Source of the DNA: Medicago truncatula
Lineage: Eukaryota > Streptophyta > Magnoliopsida > Fabales > Fabaceae
Length of the DNA stretch: 64,000 nucleotides
Assembly: GCF_003473485.1 (NCBI RefSeq)
Contig: NC_053048.1
Span: forward strand, 28,082,755 to 28,146,754
Direction: 5' to 3'
A program made the position numbers and the translations under genes. Below the pieces are notes generated by a model that was not told the origin of the DNA, ran no database searches, and worked only from the letters and a program-made list of their open reading frames with translations. This document shows, in pieces, positions 1 to 11,758 of the stretch (position 1 is its first letter; each line of letters starts with the position of its first letter).

Positions 1-233
1 ATGTTGAAGCTTCATCTTCTACATCTTCTTCTTCTTCATTTGGAAGCTCCACCTCAAACTGAGTTTTCTCCACCATTTTCCGGTACTAAAGTCTCTAGGT
101 CTTTACACATCATCCCCATACGGGTCTCATCGAAGGTAACATCCCTACTAATCAAGACTTTTGATCCTCCAATAGATTCCAATTTCCACAACTTGTACCC
201 CTTCACACCTTCCGGATAACCAATGAAGACACA
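1..233 (-). pseudogene. copia polyprotein fragment (post-integrase linker)
   Basis: The minus-strand translation contains the copia motif CVFIGYPEGVKGYKLW followed by SRDVTFDE, the usual segment between integrase and reverse transcriptase. It continues the integrase reading at 1586 across the inserted solo LTR. A frameshift occurs near position 45, after the segment reading LVPENGGE. The fragment leaves the window at position 1. Confidence 0.8.
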
Positions 234-1578
234 TGATGTAGTATTTTTGCATCAAACAATTGTAAGTATTTATATCGTCTCCTCAGGGACAAGTGCGATA
301 TCGCGGACCGTTCAACACCATCATTCTAAGTTAAACGATAATTTGTTGTTTGTTTTAGTAACTAAATTGCAAATGATAAAATTGAGATTAATAGGGCGTG
401 AAACTTGTTAGGATTAGAGTTCCTTGATCAAGCATCACACATAACCTAATGACCATACATGGATTCTTGCTTTTCGTTGATATTATCACGTATCCCTCGA
501 CAACACTATTCGTGTCCAAACAATATTGTGAAATCAATTATATCATTCAATCGTCGATGTCTCAAACTATTGAATGATTCAAGAGTCGATCTTATCGTTC
601 AATCGATGATTTCTCAATCTATTGAATGATAAGAAAGCTTTAGGTTTGGATACACAAAGTGATTATCAAAACATCGATTCCATGTCTAGAACCTATGTTT
701 CGATAGATGGTTATTCTAAACCTAGATTCAAAAGTATTTCTCAATCACAATTAAATCAAAGATAAAGATTAAAGTGCAAGAATAACATCAATATCAAATC
801 AAATGCTAGAACCATATATTTATAGATCAAAAGATTACATGTTAAGCTAAGATCAAGTACCTCTAATGCCAACAAAGGAGATTTAGCTACTCATTGTCAT
901 GGAAGCCTTGCAAGGATGAAGTGAAAGAGAAAGATCCATTACACACTTGTTATCTCTCAACAAAGTGATGTAGAATTCACTTTCTATCACTCCCACTCTA
1001 TAAAGCACAAGCCCTATCTCTCTCTCTAAGAATATTACAAGTGAAAAGTATGAAAAACTCAGAGAAAACTAAGTATATCAATGAAATGGTTGAGTGGGCT
1101 ATTTATAGAATTCTGACTCTGCATCAACTCGCCTCGCGAGCTCATTCATTCGCCATGGCGAGTTGAGGTTCCTTCGCCATTGGGTTTGTGCCACGTCAGC
1201 TGTGAGAGGCTAAACCGCCCTAGCTCGCCTCGCGAGAAATGCACTCGCCATGGCGAGTAAGCTCGCCTTCCACTAGCCATTGCGAGTTGGTGGCGTGTAA
1301 TCTTTGTTGCATTCTGGAATTGCTCGCCTTTGAAGCTCGCCATGGCGAGTTGGAGGCGAGTGATCTTCATTTTTCAGCCTCTTTGTACTTTTCTTCATTT
1401 TCTTCTCTTTGCTTGATGTCTTGAGTTCAAATCCTACACAAATGGGTGAAGTAAGATAGATAAAGCGTAAAAGGGCAATAATCACTTATTTCTCGGCTTT
1501 TCCCTCAATAACTTGCAAAACAAGTCACAAAAGTGCCTAAAATATATCATTTAAAATACAACTTTCTAGCACTTATCA
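234..1578 (-). mobile_element. Solo LTR (probably Ty3/gypsy type) inserted in the copia pol
   Basis: On the minus strand the block starts TGATAAGTGC and ends CTACATCA, so it has TG...CA ends. It is flanked by a perfect 5-bp direct repeat, ACACA (229-233 and 1579-1583). Removing it rejoins copia codons for ALKC and VFIGYP. No coding domains lie inside, so it is read as a solo LTR left by LTR-LTR recombination; the superfamily is a guess. Positions 1125-1355 hold a cluster of CTCGCCATGGCGAG-type palindromes. A segment near 860-930 resembles 17140-17230. Confidence 0.78.
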
Positions 1579-1585
1579 ACACATT

Positions 1586-3556
1586 TCAAAGCTCTAGGCT
1601 CAAGCTTGTCTTGCTTGATATGCCATATGCCAAAGCTCCGAAAACCTTCAAAGAGGAGTAATCTGCCGGTTTCCCACTCCATACCTCCATAGGTGTCTTG
1701 AAGTCTATGCCCGTTGATGGACATCTATTGATCAAATAAGCAGCCGTTGTCACTGCTTCACCCCAGAAACTCTTAGGTAACCTAGCTCCTAGAATCATGC
1801 ATCTCACACGCTCCAAAAGAGTCCTATTCATGCGTTCAGCAAGACCATTTTGTTGCGGTGTTTTCGGTACGGTCCTATGCCTCTTGATTCCTTTTAACCT
1901 GCAAAACTCATTAAATTGCTCTGAAACAAACTCCAGGCCATTGTCAGGTCTTAAACCTTTTAGTTTAGTTCCCATTTGATTTTCTATGAGAGTGTGCCAT
2001 TCCTTAAACTTTTCAAATGTGTCACTTTTGTTTTTCAAAACAAAGACCCACACTCTCCTAGAATAATCATCAATGATGGAAAGAAAATAGGAACCTCCCC
2101 CATGAGTAGGAGTCTTGGAAGGACCCCAAAGATCCGAATGCACATACTCAAAAGGCCTACTAGAATGATGCATGCCACTACCAAACTTCACTATATGTTG
2201 CTTGCCTAGTATGCATTGCTCACAAAATTCTAGCTTGTCCAATTTATCTTTCCCTAGCAAATCTTGTTTAGCTAGTTCAACTAAATCTCTTTCACTAACA
2301 TGCCCCAACCTCAAATGCCACAATTCAGAATTATTATGAGATGCAACACTAGCTACCGATGCATTACCAATTACTATGGAACCATCTAAAATGTATAAAC
2401 CATTCATTTTAGACCCCTCAACCGTAATCAATGCACCATGCGAAATTTTACAAACCCCATGCTCAATTCTAGTGCAATAACCTAGACTATCAAACATGCT
2501 TAGGGAAATTAAATTTCGCTTAAGTTCGGGAACAAACCTCACATCCCTTAAAAGGAATTCACGGCCATCAAACATCTTTAGACGAACGTTGCCCATGCCT
2601 TGGACTTTGCAAGCTTTGTTATTTCCGAGTCGAACAACTCCTCCTTCTTTTAGAGTCAAAGTCTCAAAATATTCCTTTCTAGGACACATGTGGTAAGAGC
2701 ATCCCGAGTCCAAAACCCAACTCTTCTCTAGTTCCCAACTTGTAACCACTAGTGCACCCGCACTCTCATAACCTTCTTCATTTGAAGCCTCCGCAACTTG
2801 GACCGAAGGACTACCATCGCCGCCCTTATCCGGACAATCCTTCTTGAAATGACCTTGCTTGTGACAAAGAAAGCATTTATACTTTGATTTTTCAAAGCCC
2901 TTGGACCTCGACTTCCCCTTGCCTTTTCCTCTATGCTCATTCCTCTCTCTTGCAACATTCAAGCCTTCACTACCTTCATCAACCTTCAAGTCCTTGAACT
3001 TGGTCAATTCCTTGGTTCTCAAAGCCGCTTGGACCTCCTCCAAAGTAGTAGTGCCCTCCTTACCATAAATGATGGTATCCTTAAAATGCTCAAAAGACTT
3101 TGGTAATGAACAAAGTAACAACAAAGCCTTATCCTCATCTTCCATGTTAACTTCAATGTTGACCAAATCATCAAGAATCTTGCTAAATTCCGTCAATAGC
3201 TCCGAGATTGATTTAGACTCCACCATCTTGAATGAATAAAGTTGTTGTTTCAAGAGTTGCTTATGAGCTAAAGATTTCGTCATGTACAATAACTCCAACT
3301 TAGCCCACATCGATGTCGCGGTAGCTTCTCTCGCGACATCCCTTAAGACCTTATCTCCGAGACATAAAACAATAGCACTCTTTGCCTTGTCTATCATCTC
3401 CTACTTCTCTTCTTGTGTCAAAGTTGCCGGCATAGCCGCTTCACCCTTCAATGCTTCTACACACTTTTTATGTGTCAAAACCGCTTGCATCTTAATCTTC
3501 CACAACCCGAAATCATTACTTCCGGTGAACTTCTCGATGTCCCACTTTGAACCCAT
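1586..3556 (-). pseudogene. copia gag-protease-integrase remnant
   Basis: Translation from the ATG at 3556 begins MGSKWDIEKFTGSNDFG, the start of a legume copia gag. An in-frame TAG at 3403-3401 interrupts it after 51 codons, and then 603 codons are open (3397-1586). Domains in order are the gag/UBN2-type region, a CCHC zinc knuckle (CFLCHKQGHFKKDC), the protease motif VLDSGCSYHMC, a GAG-pre-integrase segment (LWHLRLGH ... CEQCILGKQ) and the integrase core with D (HSDLWGP), D (RPDNGLEF) and E (QQNGLAERMNR). The frame is lost near 1630, just before HIKQDKLEPRALKC can be read in another frame. The stop, the frameshift and the solo LTR make this a pseudogene. Confidence 0.88.
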
Positions 3557-3601
3557 GATACGAACTACCAATAACGCCTATGCCCCATGGTGGGCGCCAA
3601 T

Positions 3602-4427
3602 TGTTGTGAATCCGGTTAAAACTCACACCAATGTAAACAAAGATGTGTGGAGCAAAAGGGAGTGGTAATCTATGAGTAAAGTGTCTCCAAGCAACAACAA
3701 CAAAAACAGCCCTAGTCTAGTGTAGAGCAACACCACAAGAGAATACAAATCAAACAAGATAAGCAAGAAAGGAAGAACAAACACACCAAAAAGATTGTTG
3801 ACCCAGTTCAGCCAATATGGCCTAATCTAGGGAAGAGAGCAGCTCTCCAATCCACTATGATGAAAGTGTTAGAAAGGGTTACAAGAAAAATAGCTTGCAA
3901 GCTTACACAAGAACAAGACCTAGATTCTACCCATTTGTGTTTCCCCACTCTCACAATATGAACCCTAAAAGAGAAGACACTAGAGGAAGATTTAGATCCT
4001 TCCAATGGTGAAATCTCACTACCCAAGGTGTTTACAATGTTTTTCCCAACCCAAGAGATCCTCTCTACAAAGACACTCAACCCTAGAGTTTCCTCCTTTG
4101 TAATCTAAGTTTCTCTCTCTAAGCTCTTCCAAGCTCTTCCCCAAAATCTGCACAAGAACACTTAAATACTAGCCTTCCTCTGATAAAATCGTGTCACGAT
4201 TTCCAGATCGTGGCACGATTTGAACGTACGTCCCAAGGTATGACCAGTTCTTATCAAGGATACTTAACGAGCAAGTTTGAAAATCGTGTCACGATTTTCC
4301 AAGATCGTGTCACGATTTGGCACCCTGCAAACCAGCTCACGGCATCACGAAATCGTGTCACGATGCCAAATTTGTGTCACGATTTCTCTGTTCTTCCAAA
4401 CCACAAATTTGAAGCCAAATGTCAACA
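3602..4427 (-). repeat. 5' LTR of the copia element (826 bp)
   Basis: The LTR starts TGTTGACATT at 4427 and ends TTCACAACA at 3602, next to the primer-binding region (3583-3601). Its R/U5 part (about 3780-3850) aligns with the LTRs at 35491 and 37452. Its U3 part instead carries six copies of a different palindrome, AAATCGTGTCACGATTT (4186-4202, 4206-4221, 4281-4297, 4303-4318, 4350-4364, 4368-4385). The LTR edge lies 10 bp before the ATG of DUF247 copy 1, and the conserved upstream block of the other copies is absent there. Confidence 0.85.
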
Positions 4428-4437
4428 CATTGAATGA

Positions 4438-6159
4438 ATGATGTCATCCCAAACTACCCTTGAAGAAAATATTGTGGAGCTACATAGGTACATAGATATA
4501 GATCAAACACCCCAAAATTCACGACCAAAGATACAAAGGGTGCCACAGTATCTCAGAAATAGAACAAAATTTGAGGAGCATTACACCCCCAAGTTGGTGT
4601 CAATAGGTCCTATCCATCATGACAATCCAAAGCTGAAGATAGGAGAGAAATACAAGCTTATGTGGGCAGCAAAATACATCAAAAACACGGGAAGAATTAA
4701 GAAGGATCTACACAAAAAGATTGTAGATAACATTGATGAACTGAAGGGTCATTTTAGCGACGACGTTTTAACTTTGACCGGCAAGTCTCTTAAAGGCTTC
4801 CGTAGCCTTGAAGAAAAGTTGTCGTGGATATTGTTCGTGGATATATGGATGTTCTTTGCTGCATATCTTAGAGAAAGCCAAGCTTCATGAACCAGGGCAG
4901 ATGAATATTAAGGTTGATAAACTGGTTCTTGTGATGATGGATGTGCTTTTGTTGGAGAATCAACTCCCTTACATAGTACTCAAACTATTATTGAAAGATA
5001 ACAATGAGAATGAATTGATAAATACCATGAAAAATTTCCTCAAATGTCATCATTGGACCACACCAGATAATAAGAGGAACCGGAGGTGGCGAGACATTCA
5101 AAAGATTAGCAATATGGTTGGACAGTAAAGGAAAAGAACAACATAGTACCGTATTGATTACGAATGAGTTGGAGACATCATCAAAGAAGGAGAAGGAAAT
5201 GGTTTCAAAAGGAAAAGGAGAAGGAGAACACAGTGTATCAATACCATTACCAAGTGAGTCCCAATCAGAGACACCCACTCATCTTTTTGATCTTCAGCGT
5301 AAACTCATCCTCAATCCATCTAATTCCAAGGTACGAAAGAAATTAGAGACAAAAGTAAAATTTGTTACTAAATTTTTGTCTTATTAAAACTTAACGACAA
5401 AATTAGAAACAGATTTTGCCTTTTTCCGTTTCTAAATTTGCTACCATTATTATAATTACAGAGTGGAGGTGCAAAATGTAATATATATTATTGTAAGAGG
5501 AAATCAATTTTTAAATTTTATTGTTCTGATCCAATCCATTTTCGATTAAAACATAGATTAGAGAATATGAAGCTTCCAAAGAGAAATGGTCTAAGAGTCC
5601 AAATGAAAGCATCTCGATTATGACATACAGGAGCATACAAGATCTAAGAAAAGTAGGAATAAGACTTAAGTCAAGCATGACTCGAAGTCCAAGAGACTTG
5701 GATTTCTCTGAAGGATGGTTGATTGCAAAGCTAACTCTACCTGAGATCGTTGTGGACGACTCATCAGCTACTACTTATCTCAACCTGATAGCATATGAGA
5801 TGTGTCCAGATTTTAAGAACAACTACAGAATTTGTTCTTTTGCAGCTTTCATGGACTCACTCATCGACCATCCTGAAGTTGTGAAGCTATTGAGATCAAA
5901 AGAGATTTTGCTCAATTCCCTTGGGAGCGATGAGGAAATTGCCGATCTTTTCAAAATCATAGGTACCGACTTGATACCTAATACAGAAACATATTTCAGA
6001 GTTAGAGCCAAAATAGATTATCATTACCGTAATAAATGCAAGACTTGGATAGTGCTGGGTTATTATACATACTTCAGCATTGCTGCATTTATCGCCCTTG
6101 CTCTTACTTTCATTCAGACAGTGTTTGCAATTCACCCGGCTAGCAATAACGGTTGTTAG
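4438..6159 (+). pseudogene. DUF247 copy 1 (subtype A), frameshifted
   Basis: Exon 1 is 4438-5330 (AAG|GTACGA), the intron is 226 bp, and exon 2 is 5557-6159 (ACATAG|ATT). It starts with ATG ATG like its paralogues and carries RPKIQRVPQYLRNR and LVSIGPIHHDN. An extra 4 bp (ATAT) near 4841-4846, just after WILFVD, shifts the frame; the second frame continues through MNIKVDKLVLVMMDVLLLENQLPY and stops at 5128. A second shift in the linker (about 5110-5130) restores the frame that joins exon 2. Exon 2 is open and has LTLPEIVVDD, NLIAYEMCPDF, a LGSDEEIADLF motif and a C-terminal helix of the short A form (YFSIAAFIALALTF). A copia LTR ends 10 bp before the ATG and replaces the normal promoter. It is almost certainly a pseudogene. 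Confidence 0.85.
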
Positions 6160-6790
6160 TTATGACAAAGTTGTTTTCGTTATGGCACTTCTATATGGAT
6201 TGTGTTGAATTTTTTTAATAAATTTTTGGGTGAAGTTGGCGTGTACCTTCTTTAGTCTTGACTATGTGTATTTATAAAATGAAGAGTGTCTTTTTGATTG
6301 TGCTGTGTATAAGAATTGAAACATGAATTTTCATATTTCAAGTTAATTTATTCAAATTATTATTCTCATAAACGATCTACGTGTTTCTATACTGTTGAGA
6401 TTTTGTTGATTTTGTTTAGATGAGTTATTTAATTTTGTGTTCATTGACATTTCAATAAGTGAATAGATCGAATGAGCTAATAAAACAAGTATATTAAGAG
6501 TATTAGTAGACATGGGAACAAACAAAGTATTGGTTACGAAACAACCTGACAACAAAATTCAACTTAAATCTATTCACTAGTTATGAAAATGACAAACTTG
6601 ATGAATCATTTCTTCATCAACTTCAGCACAAGCTTCTTCACTTAGTTTTTTCTGTCTTTTCATCGGTCACAGAAGAAAAATGATTCTATAATTCTAGACT
6701 AACATATATACCTCTCATGGAAAATTGTACAAATAATTCATGAATTCAAGAATTGATTTATTTATCAAAATTATTTAAATTCATGTAGAT
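6160..6790 (+). repeat. Conserved DUF247 3'-flanking module
   Basis: No gene was found. The stretch after the stop codon (AATAAATTTT near 6219) and the part around 6500-6740 recur after other copies: 41200-41747 (copy 5), 11450-11758 with 12090-12230 (copy 2), 30355-30500 and 58600-58960. It is therefore part of the duplicated unit and marks the true end of each unit. Confidence 0.65.
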
Positions 6791-6799
6791 AGTAAAACC

Positions 6800-8150
6800 G
6801 ATGGAAAAGGTTTCTCTTAGGAAAAGATGAACCTGAATCTATTAGGTAATTAACTAGAGTTGATATAGATGTGTTATAGTTCTTTTTCATGATGTTTTGT
6901 ACGTTAGTCTACTAAGTGTTATGATATGATCGAATAAGAGGAAAGCTAAATATTATGATGGAATTTTCAACCAATGGCAAGAAGGTGGTGGTGGTGGGTA
7001 TGTTGCTGTTGCTATAGCAAAAACTTCGTAGGAATTTCGATTTCAAAAGCTGCATCATTCAATTGAAACATAAAAAATATTAAGATATGCGTCTATAGAT
7101 TAAATTTAATAAAAAAATCATGATTAAAGTATATAAGTTCTAGACTGCGTTGAGAGAAGGCGGTAGCTCTGTTAGGGTTTCTCCTTCGGGTGTAATTTGC
7201 AGTTTTCTTGTGTGCATCATTCATCTTTTTAGGTGGTATCCATAAACTATCTTAAATCTACTAATAAATTGCTCATTTTCATTGGTTAATAAGTAAATTA
7301 CCCATCATTTTTTCAAAGGTAATCTAAAAAAAACCTCAATAAAGTGCTCTTTGTTGAAAAGGGAATTCCAATAGAAAGTCAAAATTGGAAATCACTAATT
7401 CTTTGGTCAAAATTAGATGTGTGTGCTGGAATTTCAATTCTGGTAATCTAGTGCTTTAAGATAAAAAAATGAAATATACTATTGCTTTCAATTTGCGGTT
7501 ACGTGTTTACTTTACTACTCTACGAATAGTTTCAATTGATTATGAAAATTGCAACACATATGCAAAGGCTTAGAAATACGAGTAAATTATATAAATATCC
7601 TTTACTAGTTAACTGTCGATGGTTGCAGAACCTCTCTCATCCATTATTCATCTCATCTTACAAATTTTTTTTTTAAATCTCTTTAAAAAATCCAACCAAA
7701 TTAATTCAACAAAATCACAAGTAAGTAATTATAATGCTATTAACTTACATTTTAGTTGTTATAAATGTTTTTATTTTTTTGTTTTTGAGTAGATTAACAT
7801 GTTATAATTCATTTTTAGAGTAGATGTTATTTGATTAATGTTGTTATAATGTTTGCAAGATGTTTATGTTATAATTTAGAATTTTAGGGTTTTTTTATTT
7901 TATTTTGGTGTTTTATATTTATTTTTTTATTTTAGTTTTTTAGTATATTTACATGTAAGAGTATATGATTTATTTTAAGAGTAGATATTAGTTGAATAAT
8001 TTTCCAATACTTTTTGCATTTTTATGTTTTTTTTTAGAGTATCGGTTTTTTTTTTTTCTTATGATTTTCAAGGTTTATGTATAATTTGCACATCAAGTGT
8101 TTGATGAAATGTTTGAATGAGTTTTTCATTGATTGTTTTTTATTTCTTAT
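6800..8150. other. Intergenic DNA, no gene recognised
   Basis: AT-rich sequence with a T-rich section (7640-8060) and a short GT-rich run near 6985. No open frame, structured repeat or transposon end could be supported. Confidence 0.4.
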
Positions 8151-8159
8151 TGTGTAGAT

Positions 8160-8504
8160 ATGAAACAATGGCCGGGTGGATCGACGTTCATGCACAATTC
8201 AACGGCGGAGAACCTTAGAGGTTGAAGGTTCGGTGCCTTGGTATAACGTTAAGAGGTCTCAAGGATGAACTGACTGAATTCAACCAAGGAGTCAACCACC
8301 TGAGACACAAGGAGGGTGGAACACGTTCATTATAAACGTCCAACGCTCGACGAGGGGAGAGTATCATTCAGTTGGGCGGAATTAACGAACGACGAAAATG
8401 TGACGAGCATGTTATGGGATCACAACATGTTCCAGTGGATCGATATGTGGGTAACGTTGCTGAGATCAACTGAAGATATTATCAACAGTCTGATTCCGCC
8501 ATAA
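8160..8504 (+). pseudogene. Degenerate ORF fragment of unknown family
   Basis: Two frames together give a readable short protein. The ATG at 8167 reads MAGWIDVHAQFNGGEP, then an in-frame TAG, then a segment containing LGITLRGLKDELTEFNQGV. After a shift near 8310 the other frame reads RRVEHVHYKRPTLDEGRVSF and on to TLLRSTEDIINSLIPP, with a stop at 8504. The long conserved-looking stretches with one stop and one frameshift suggest a decayed gene or transposon-encoded N-terminal domain. The family is not recognised with confidence. Confidence 0.45.
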
Positions 8505-8540
8505 GATCATCATTAGTTACCGAATGAATGAACCTACCAG

Positions 8541-8846
8541 CTACAACAATTGTCTTCCTTTGAATGGGTAATTCAAACTTGCCAAACAGCAGGACTCCAA
8601 TATTCAACCGACATTCCCATTGTTTCTTTCAAGAGATTCAATTTTTGTTAGGCCAGTTTAAATGAAGGTATTGAACTGTCAAAGAATGTACCTCATTCTT
8701 TTGACACTTGAATACCATAATTTAATCCCAACCTAACAAGAATTTAATCTTTTGAATGGAACAATGAGAATGTCGGTCGAATATTTGAGTCCTGCTGCTT
8801 GGCAAGTTTGAATTTATCCCATTCAGAGGTAACACAATTGTTGTAG
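8541..8846. repeat. Long inverted repeat (hairpin, about 150-bp arms)
   Basis: The left arm starts CTACAACAATTGTCTTCC at 8541 and the right arm ends CAATTGTTGTAG at 8846. The arms match along most of their length, including AAACTTGCCAAACAGCAGG opposite CTGCTTGGCAAGTTTG, and close on a loop of a few bases near 8692. A third, partial direct copy of the left arm sits at 8895-8975. No coding potential. It may be a foldback MITE or a young small-RNA hairpin. Confidence 0.8.
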
Positions 8847-9350
8847 TTGGAAGGTACAAACGTTCGGTATAAACGTCTAAGAGAATACACCTTCCTACAA
8901 TAATTGTCTTCCTTTGAATGAGGTAATTCAAATTTGTAAAACGGTAGGACTTCAGCATTCGATCGACATTTTAAATGATGGTATTCGGTTTGTTTGAGGA
9001 ATCAGGATAATCGCTTGTGTCGACTCTCTCTCTTTAAACCCTAAACCCTAGGTTGATAGGTAAAAAGATTGGGATATATGTTCTTGAAGGAAGATATACA
9101 CCAACTTATTTGAGTTGACGTATATCTTCCAAAACCTGTATTCTCGCAAGGTCAATTGTATGTTGCAATATCAAAAGTTATATCAAGGAATGGTCTGAAA
9201 ATTTTAGTACTTCGAATGTGGTGTATAAAGAAGTTTTCTGAAATTTGTAAACATGAGAAACTTCAAATATAATTGTATTTATTATTATAACATTAAAATT
9301 ATAAGTTGGGTAAGTACTATCTAATTTTGCTTCTGTCTATTGCATTTACA

Positions 9351-9390
9351 ATGTATATGACCCATGTTGTATCACGGGTAGACCATCTAG
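9351..9390 (+). mobile_element. Degenerate Helitron 3' terminus
   Basis: ATGTATATGACCCATG...CACGGGT, then 7 nt and CTAG, matches the 3' hairpin-CTAG end of the better preserved Helitrons at 14521-14552 and 27870-27904. The hairpin stem is weakened. The same end, at the same place in the unit, lies upstream of copy 5 (38800-38831). The 5' end is not identified; short telobox-like AAACCCTAAACCCTAG runs at 9033-9053 lie inside the likely element. Confidence 0.6.
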
Positions 9391-9399
9391 TTAGGTTTT

Positions 9400-9775
9400 T
9401 AATCCCAAGGAGTTAAAAGCCATGCAAGAAGTACCAAAAAAAAAAAAAAAGAAGCAAGAAATAGAAGGAGAAGCTGCATGAAACACATAGTTAAATTCTA
9501 GAACAGTAAAAGCATTGAAGCAAAGATCCTTTTTCCATGAATTTTACATTTCTTGTCCATTGAGTAAAGTGGTAGACATTATATAGTTTGTCCTGAGAGA
9601 GGACATGTATAAAAATCGATTAAAGTGGAAGTGTAATATTTTAAGCAAGCATATTTACTTATCTTGTTAATTAGGTAAAGGTTTGTGAGCATGGAAATCT
9701 AGAGCACTACACTGAGCCAATATTATATAAAAGGCGTTTTGATTTATATTCATTAACCATTATTATATTGATTGA
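9400..9775 (+). promoter_or_regulatory. Conserved upstream block and TATA box of DUF247 copy 2
   Basis: The block from GTTAAAAGCC (9412) to the ATG is shared with copies 4, 5, 6 and 7. It includes GTAAAGCATTGAAGCAAAG-type sequence, CTTATCTTGTTAATTAGG and CACTACACTGAGCC. TATATAAAA lies at 9724-9732, 44 nt before the ATG, with CCAAT just upstream (9718-9722). No experimental evidence; inferred from conservation. Confidence 0.55.
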
Positions 9776-11417
9776 ATGATGGCATCCCAAACTATTAAAG
9801 AAAAATTTGTGGAACTACAAAAATCAAAGCAAACACCCCAAAATTCACGACCAAAGATACAAAGGGTGCCACAGTATCTCAGAAATAGAAACAATTTTGA
9901 GAAACATTACACCCCCAAGTTTGTTTCAATAGGTCCTATCCATCATGACAATACAAATATGAAACCAGGAGAGGAGTATAAGCTTATGTGGGCAGCAAAA
10001 TACATAGAAAACAACGGCTTTATTCTAGAGGATCGACACAAAAAGATTGCCGATAAAATTAACGAACTAAAGGGTCATTTTAGCGACGATGTTTTAACTT
10101 TAACTGGCAAGTCTCTTGAAGGCTTTGATAGCCTTGAAGAAAAGTTGTCGTGGATGTTGTTCGTGGATGGATGTTCGTTGCTGCATATCTTGGAGAAAGC
10201 CAACGTTGATGAAGCAGGGCACATGAATATTAAGGTTGATCAACTGATGATGGATGTGCTTTTGTTGGAAAATCAACTTCCTTATCAAGTACTCAAGCTT
10301 TTGTGGAAAGACGACAACGAGAGTGAGCATGAGGAAATTCCTCAGCCGTTGTTATTGGGACAAACCAGATGGGTCACAGTCAGAGAAGGAGAAGGAAGGA
10401 GAAGGAGAACATAGTGTATCAATACCAGACGAGTTGCAATCAGAGATGGAGGAGGAAGGAGAAGGAGAACATAGTGTATCGATACCTTAACCAAATGAGT
10501 CACAGTCAAAGACACCCACTCATCTTCTTGATCTTCTGCATAAAATCATCCTAACTACATCTAATTCCAAGGTACAATATAGAAATAACAGTAACAAGTA
10601 CTAGAAGAATTGAAATAACAATCAAAATTACAGACAAAACTATTTGGTTACTAAATTTTTGTCTTTGAAACTTAGACAAAATTAGAGAGTTTGCCTTTTT
10701 CCGTTTCTAATTTTTGTCACCATTTCAACTCTTTGTATTAGTTTTGAGTCTATCTAGCATTTTGAATTTATTTTGTCATCATATAAGTACGATGGATCAT
10801 TCTATTTCTGATTAAAACATAAGACTAAAAGCAATGAAGCTAACAACAAGAAATGGAGTCATACGAAGAATTTAGAGGCCAACATGATGACATATAGGAA
10901 CATACAAGATCTAAAAGCAGCAGGAGTAAGATTTAAGTCAAGCTTCACACGTAGGCCAAAAGACATTAATTTCTACGAAGGATGGCTTACCGCAAAACTA
11001 ATTCTTCCTGAGATCGTTGTGGACGACACTTCAGCCACTACTTTCCTCAACTTGATAGCATATGAGATGTGTCCTGATTTTGAGAACGACTATGGAATTT
11101 GTTCTTTTGCAGCTTTCATTGACTCACTTATTGAAGATCCTGAAGATGTGAAGGTACTAAGATCAAAAGGGATTTTGCTCAATTCCCTTGGGAGTGATGA
11201 GGAACTCGTCAATTTTTTCAAAATCATAAGTACTGACGTGGTTCCTAACAGAGAAATATATTATGAAGTTAGACGCAAAATAAATGAGCATTACAGCAAC
11301 AGCTACAAGACTTGGATAGCGATGAGTTTTCACACTTACTTCAGCATTGCTGCGGTTATCGCCCTTGCTCTTACTTTCATTCAGACATGGTTTACGGTTT
11401 ACCCGCCTAACAAATAA
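9776..11417 (+). pseudogene. DUF247 copy 2 (subtype A), frameshift and stop in exon 1
   Basis: Exon 1 is 9776-10571, the intron is 252 bp, and exon 2 is 10824-11417 (acceptor CATAAG|ACT instead of ACATAG). The N-terminal part is intact (RPKIQRVPQYLRNRNNFEKH, VSIGPIHHDN, LFVDGCSLLHILEKA, DVLLLENQLPYQVLKLLW). An 11-bp deletion at about 10327, relative to GTGAATTGATAAAAAGCATG in the paralogues, shifts the frame, which then stops at 10414. In the shifted frame the linker carries a tandemly duplicated GEGEHSVSIP segment and a TAA at 10488-10490. Exon 2 is fully open (NIQDLKAAGVRFKSSFTRR, LILPEIVVDD, NLIAYEMCPDF, LGSDEELVNFF, YFSIAAVIALALTF). Promoter and exon 2 are healthy, so the decay looks recent. 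Confidence 0.85.
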
Positions 11418-11758
11418 AGGTGCTCCGTTATGATAATATTGTTTTTGCTACGGTACTCTTCACTTCACTGGATTGTGTTCAGTTTTTCAAATAAATTTTT
11501 TGGTTAAGTTGGTGTGTACCTTCTTGAAATGATTTATGTGATTCTATATTGTTTTCGCTATGAGTATTTTAAAAATGAATAGTGCCTTATTCAAATTAAT
11601 AATCTCATTAATGATTTATGTGATTCTATATTGTTGTGATTATGTTAATTTTGTTTAGATCAATTATTTAATATTGTGTTCATCGACGTTACAATAATTA
11701 TATCGCAGGTTATTCATGGGGCAAAACACAAAGTATTCGTTACAAAACACAATATATA

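Larger units (their letters stand above)
1..4427 (-). mobile_element. Ty1/copia retrotransposon, 5' part, running off the left window edge
   Basis: Read on the minus strand, the order is 5' LTR (4427-3602), primer-binding region, gag, protease, integrase, then the start of the pre-RT linker at positions 233-1. The rest of pol and the 3' LTR lie outside the window. A 1345-bp solo LTR of another family (234-1578) splits pol, between codons for ...RALKC and VFIGYPEG. Pol also carries stop and frameshift lesions, so the element is dead. The LTR is TG...CA (TGTTGACATT at 4427, TTCACAACA at 3602). It belongs to the same family as the deleted element at 35491-38167, with near-identical gag and the same GGCGCCCACCATGGGG primer-binding region. 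Confidence 0.88.

Noticed and set aside
4186..4385. CRISPR-like array of palindromic repeats
   Set aside because: Spacing is irregular, the spacers are not unique units of fixed size, and the region is the U3 part of a plant LTR.
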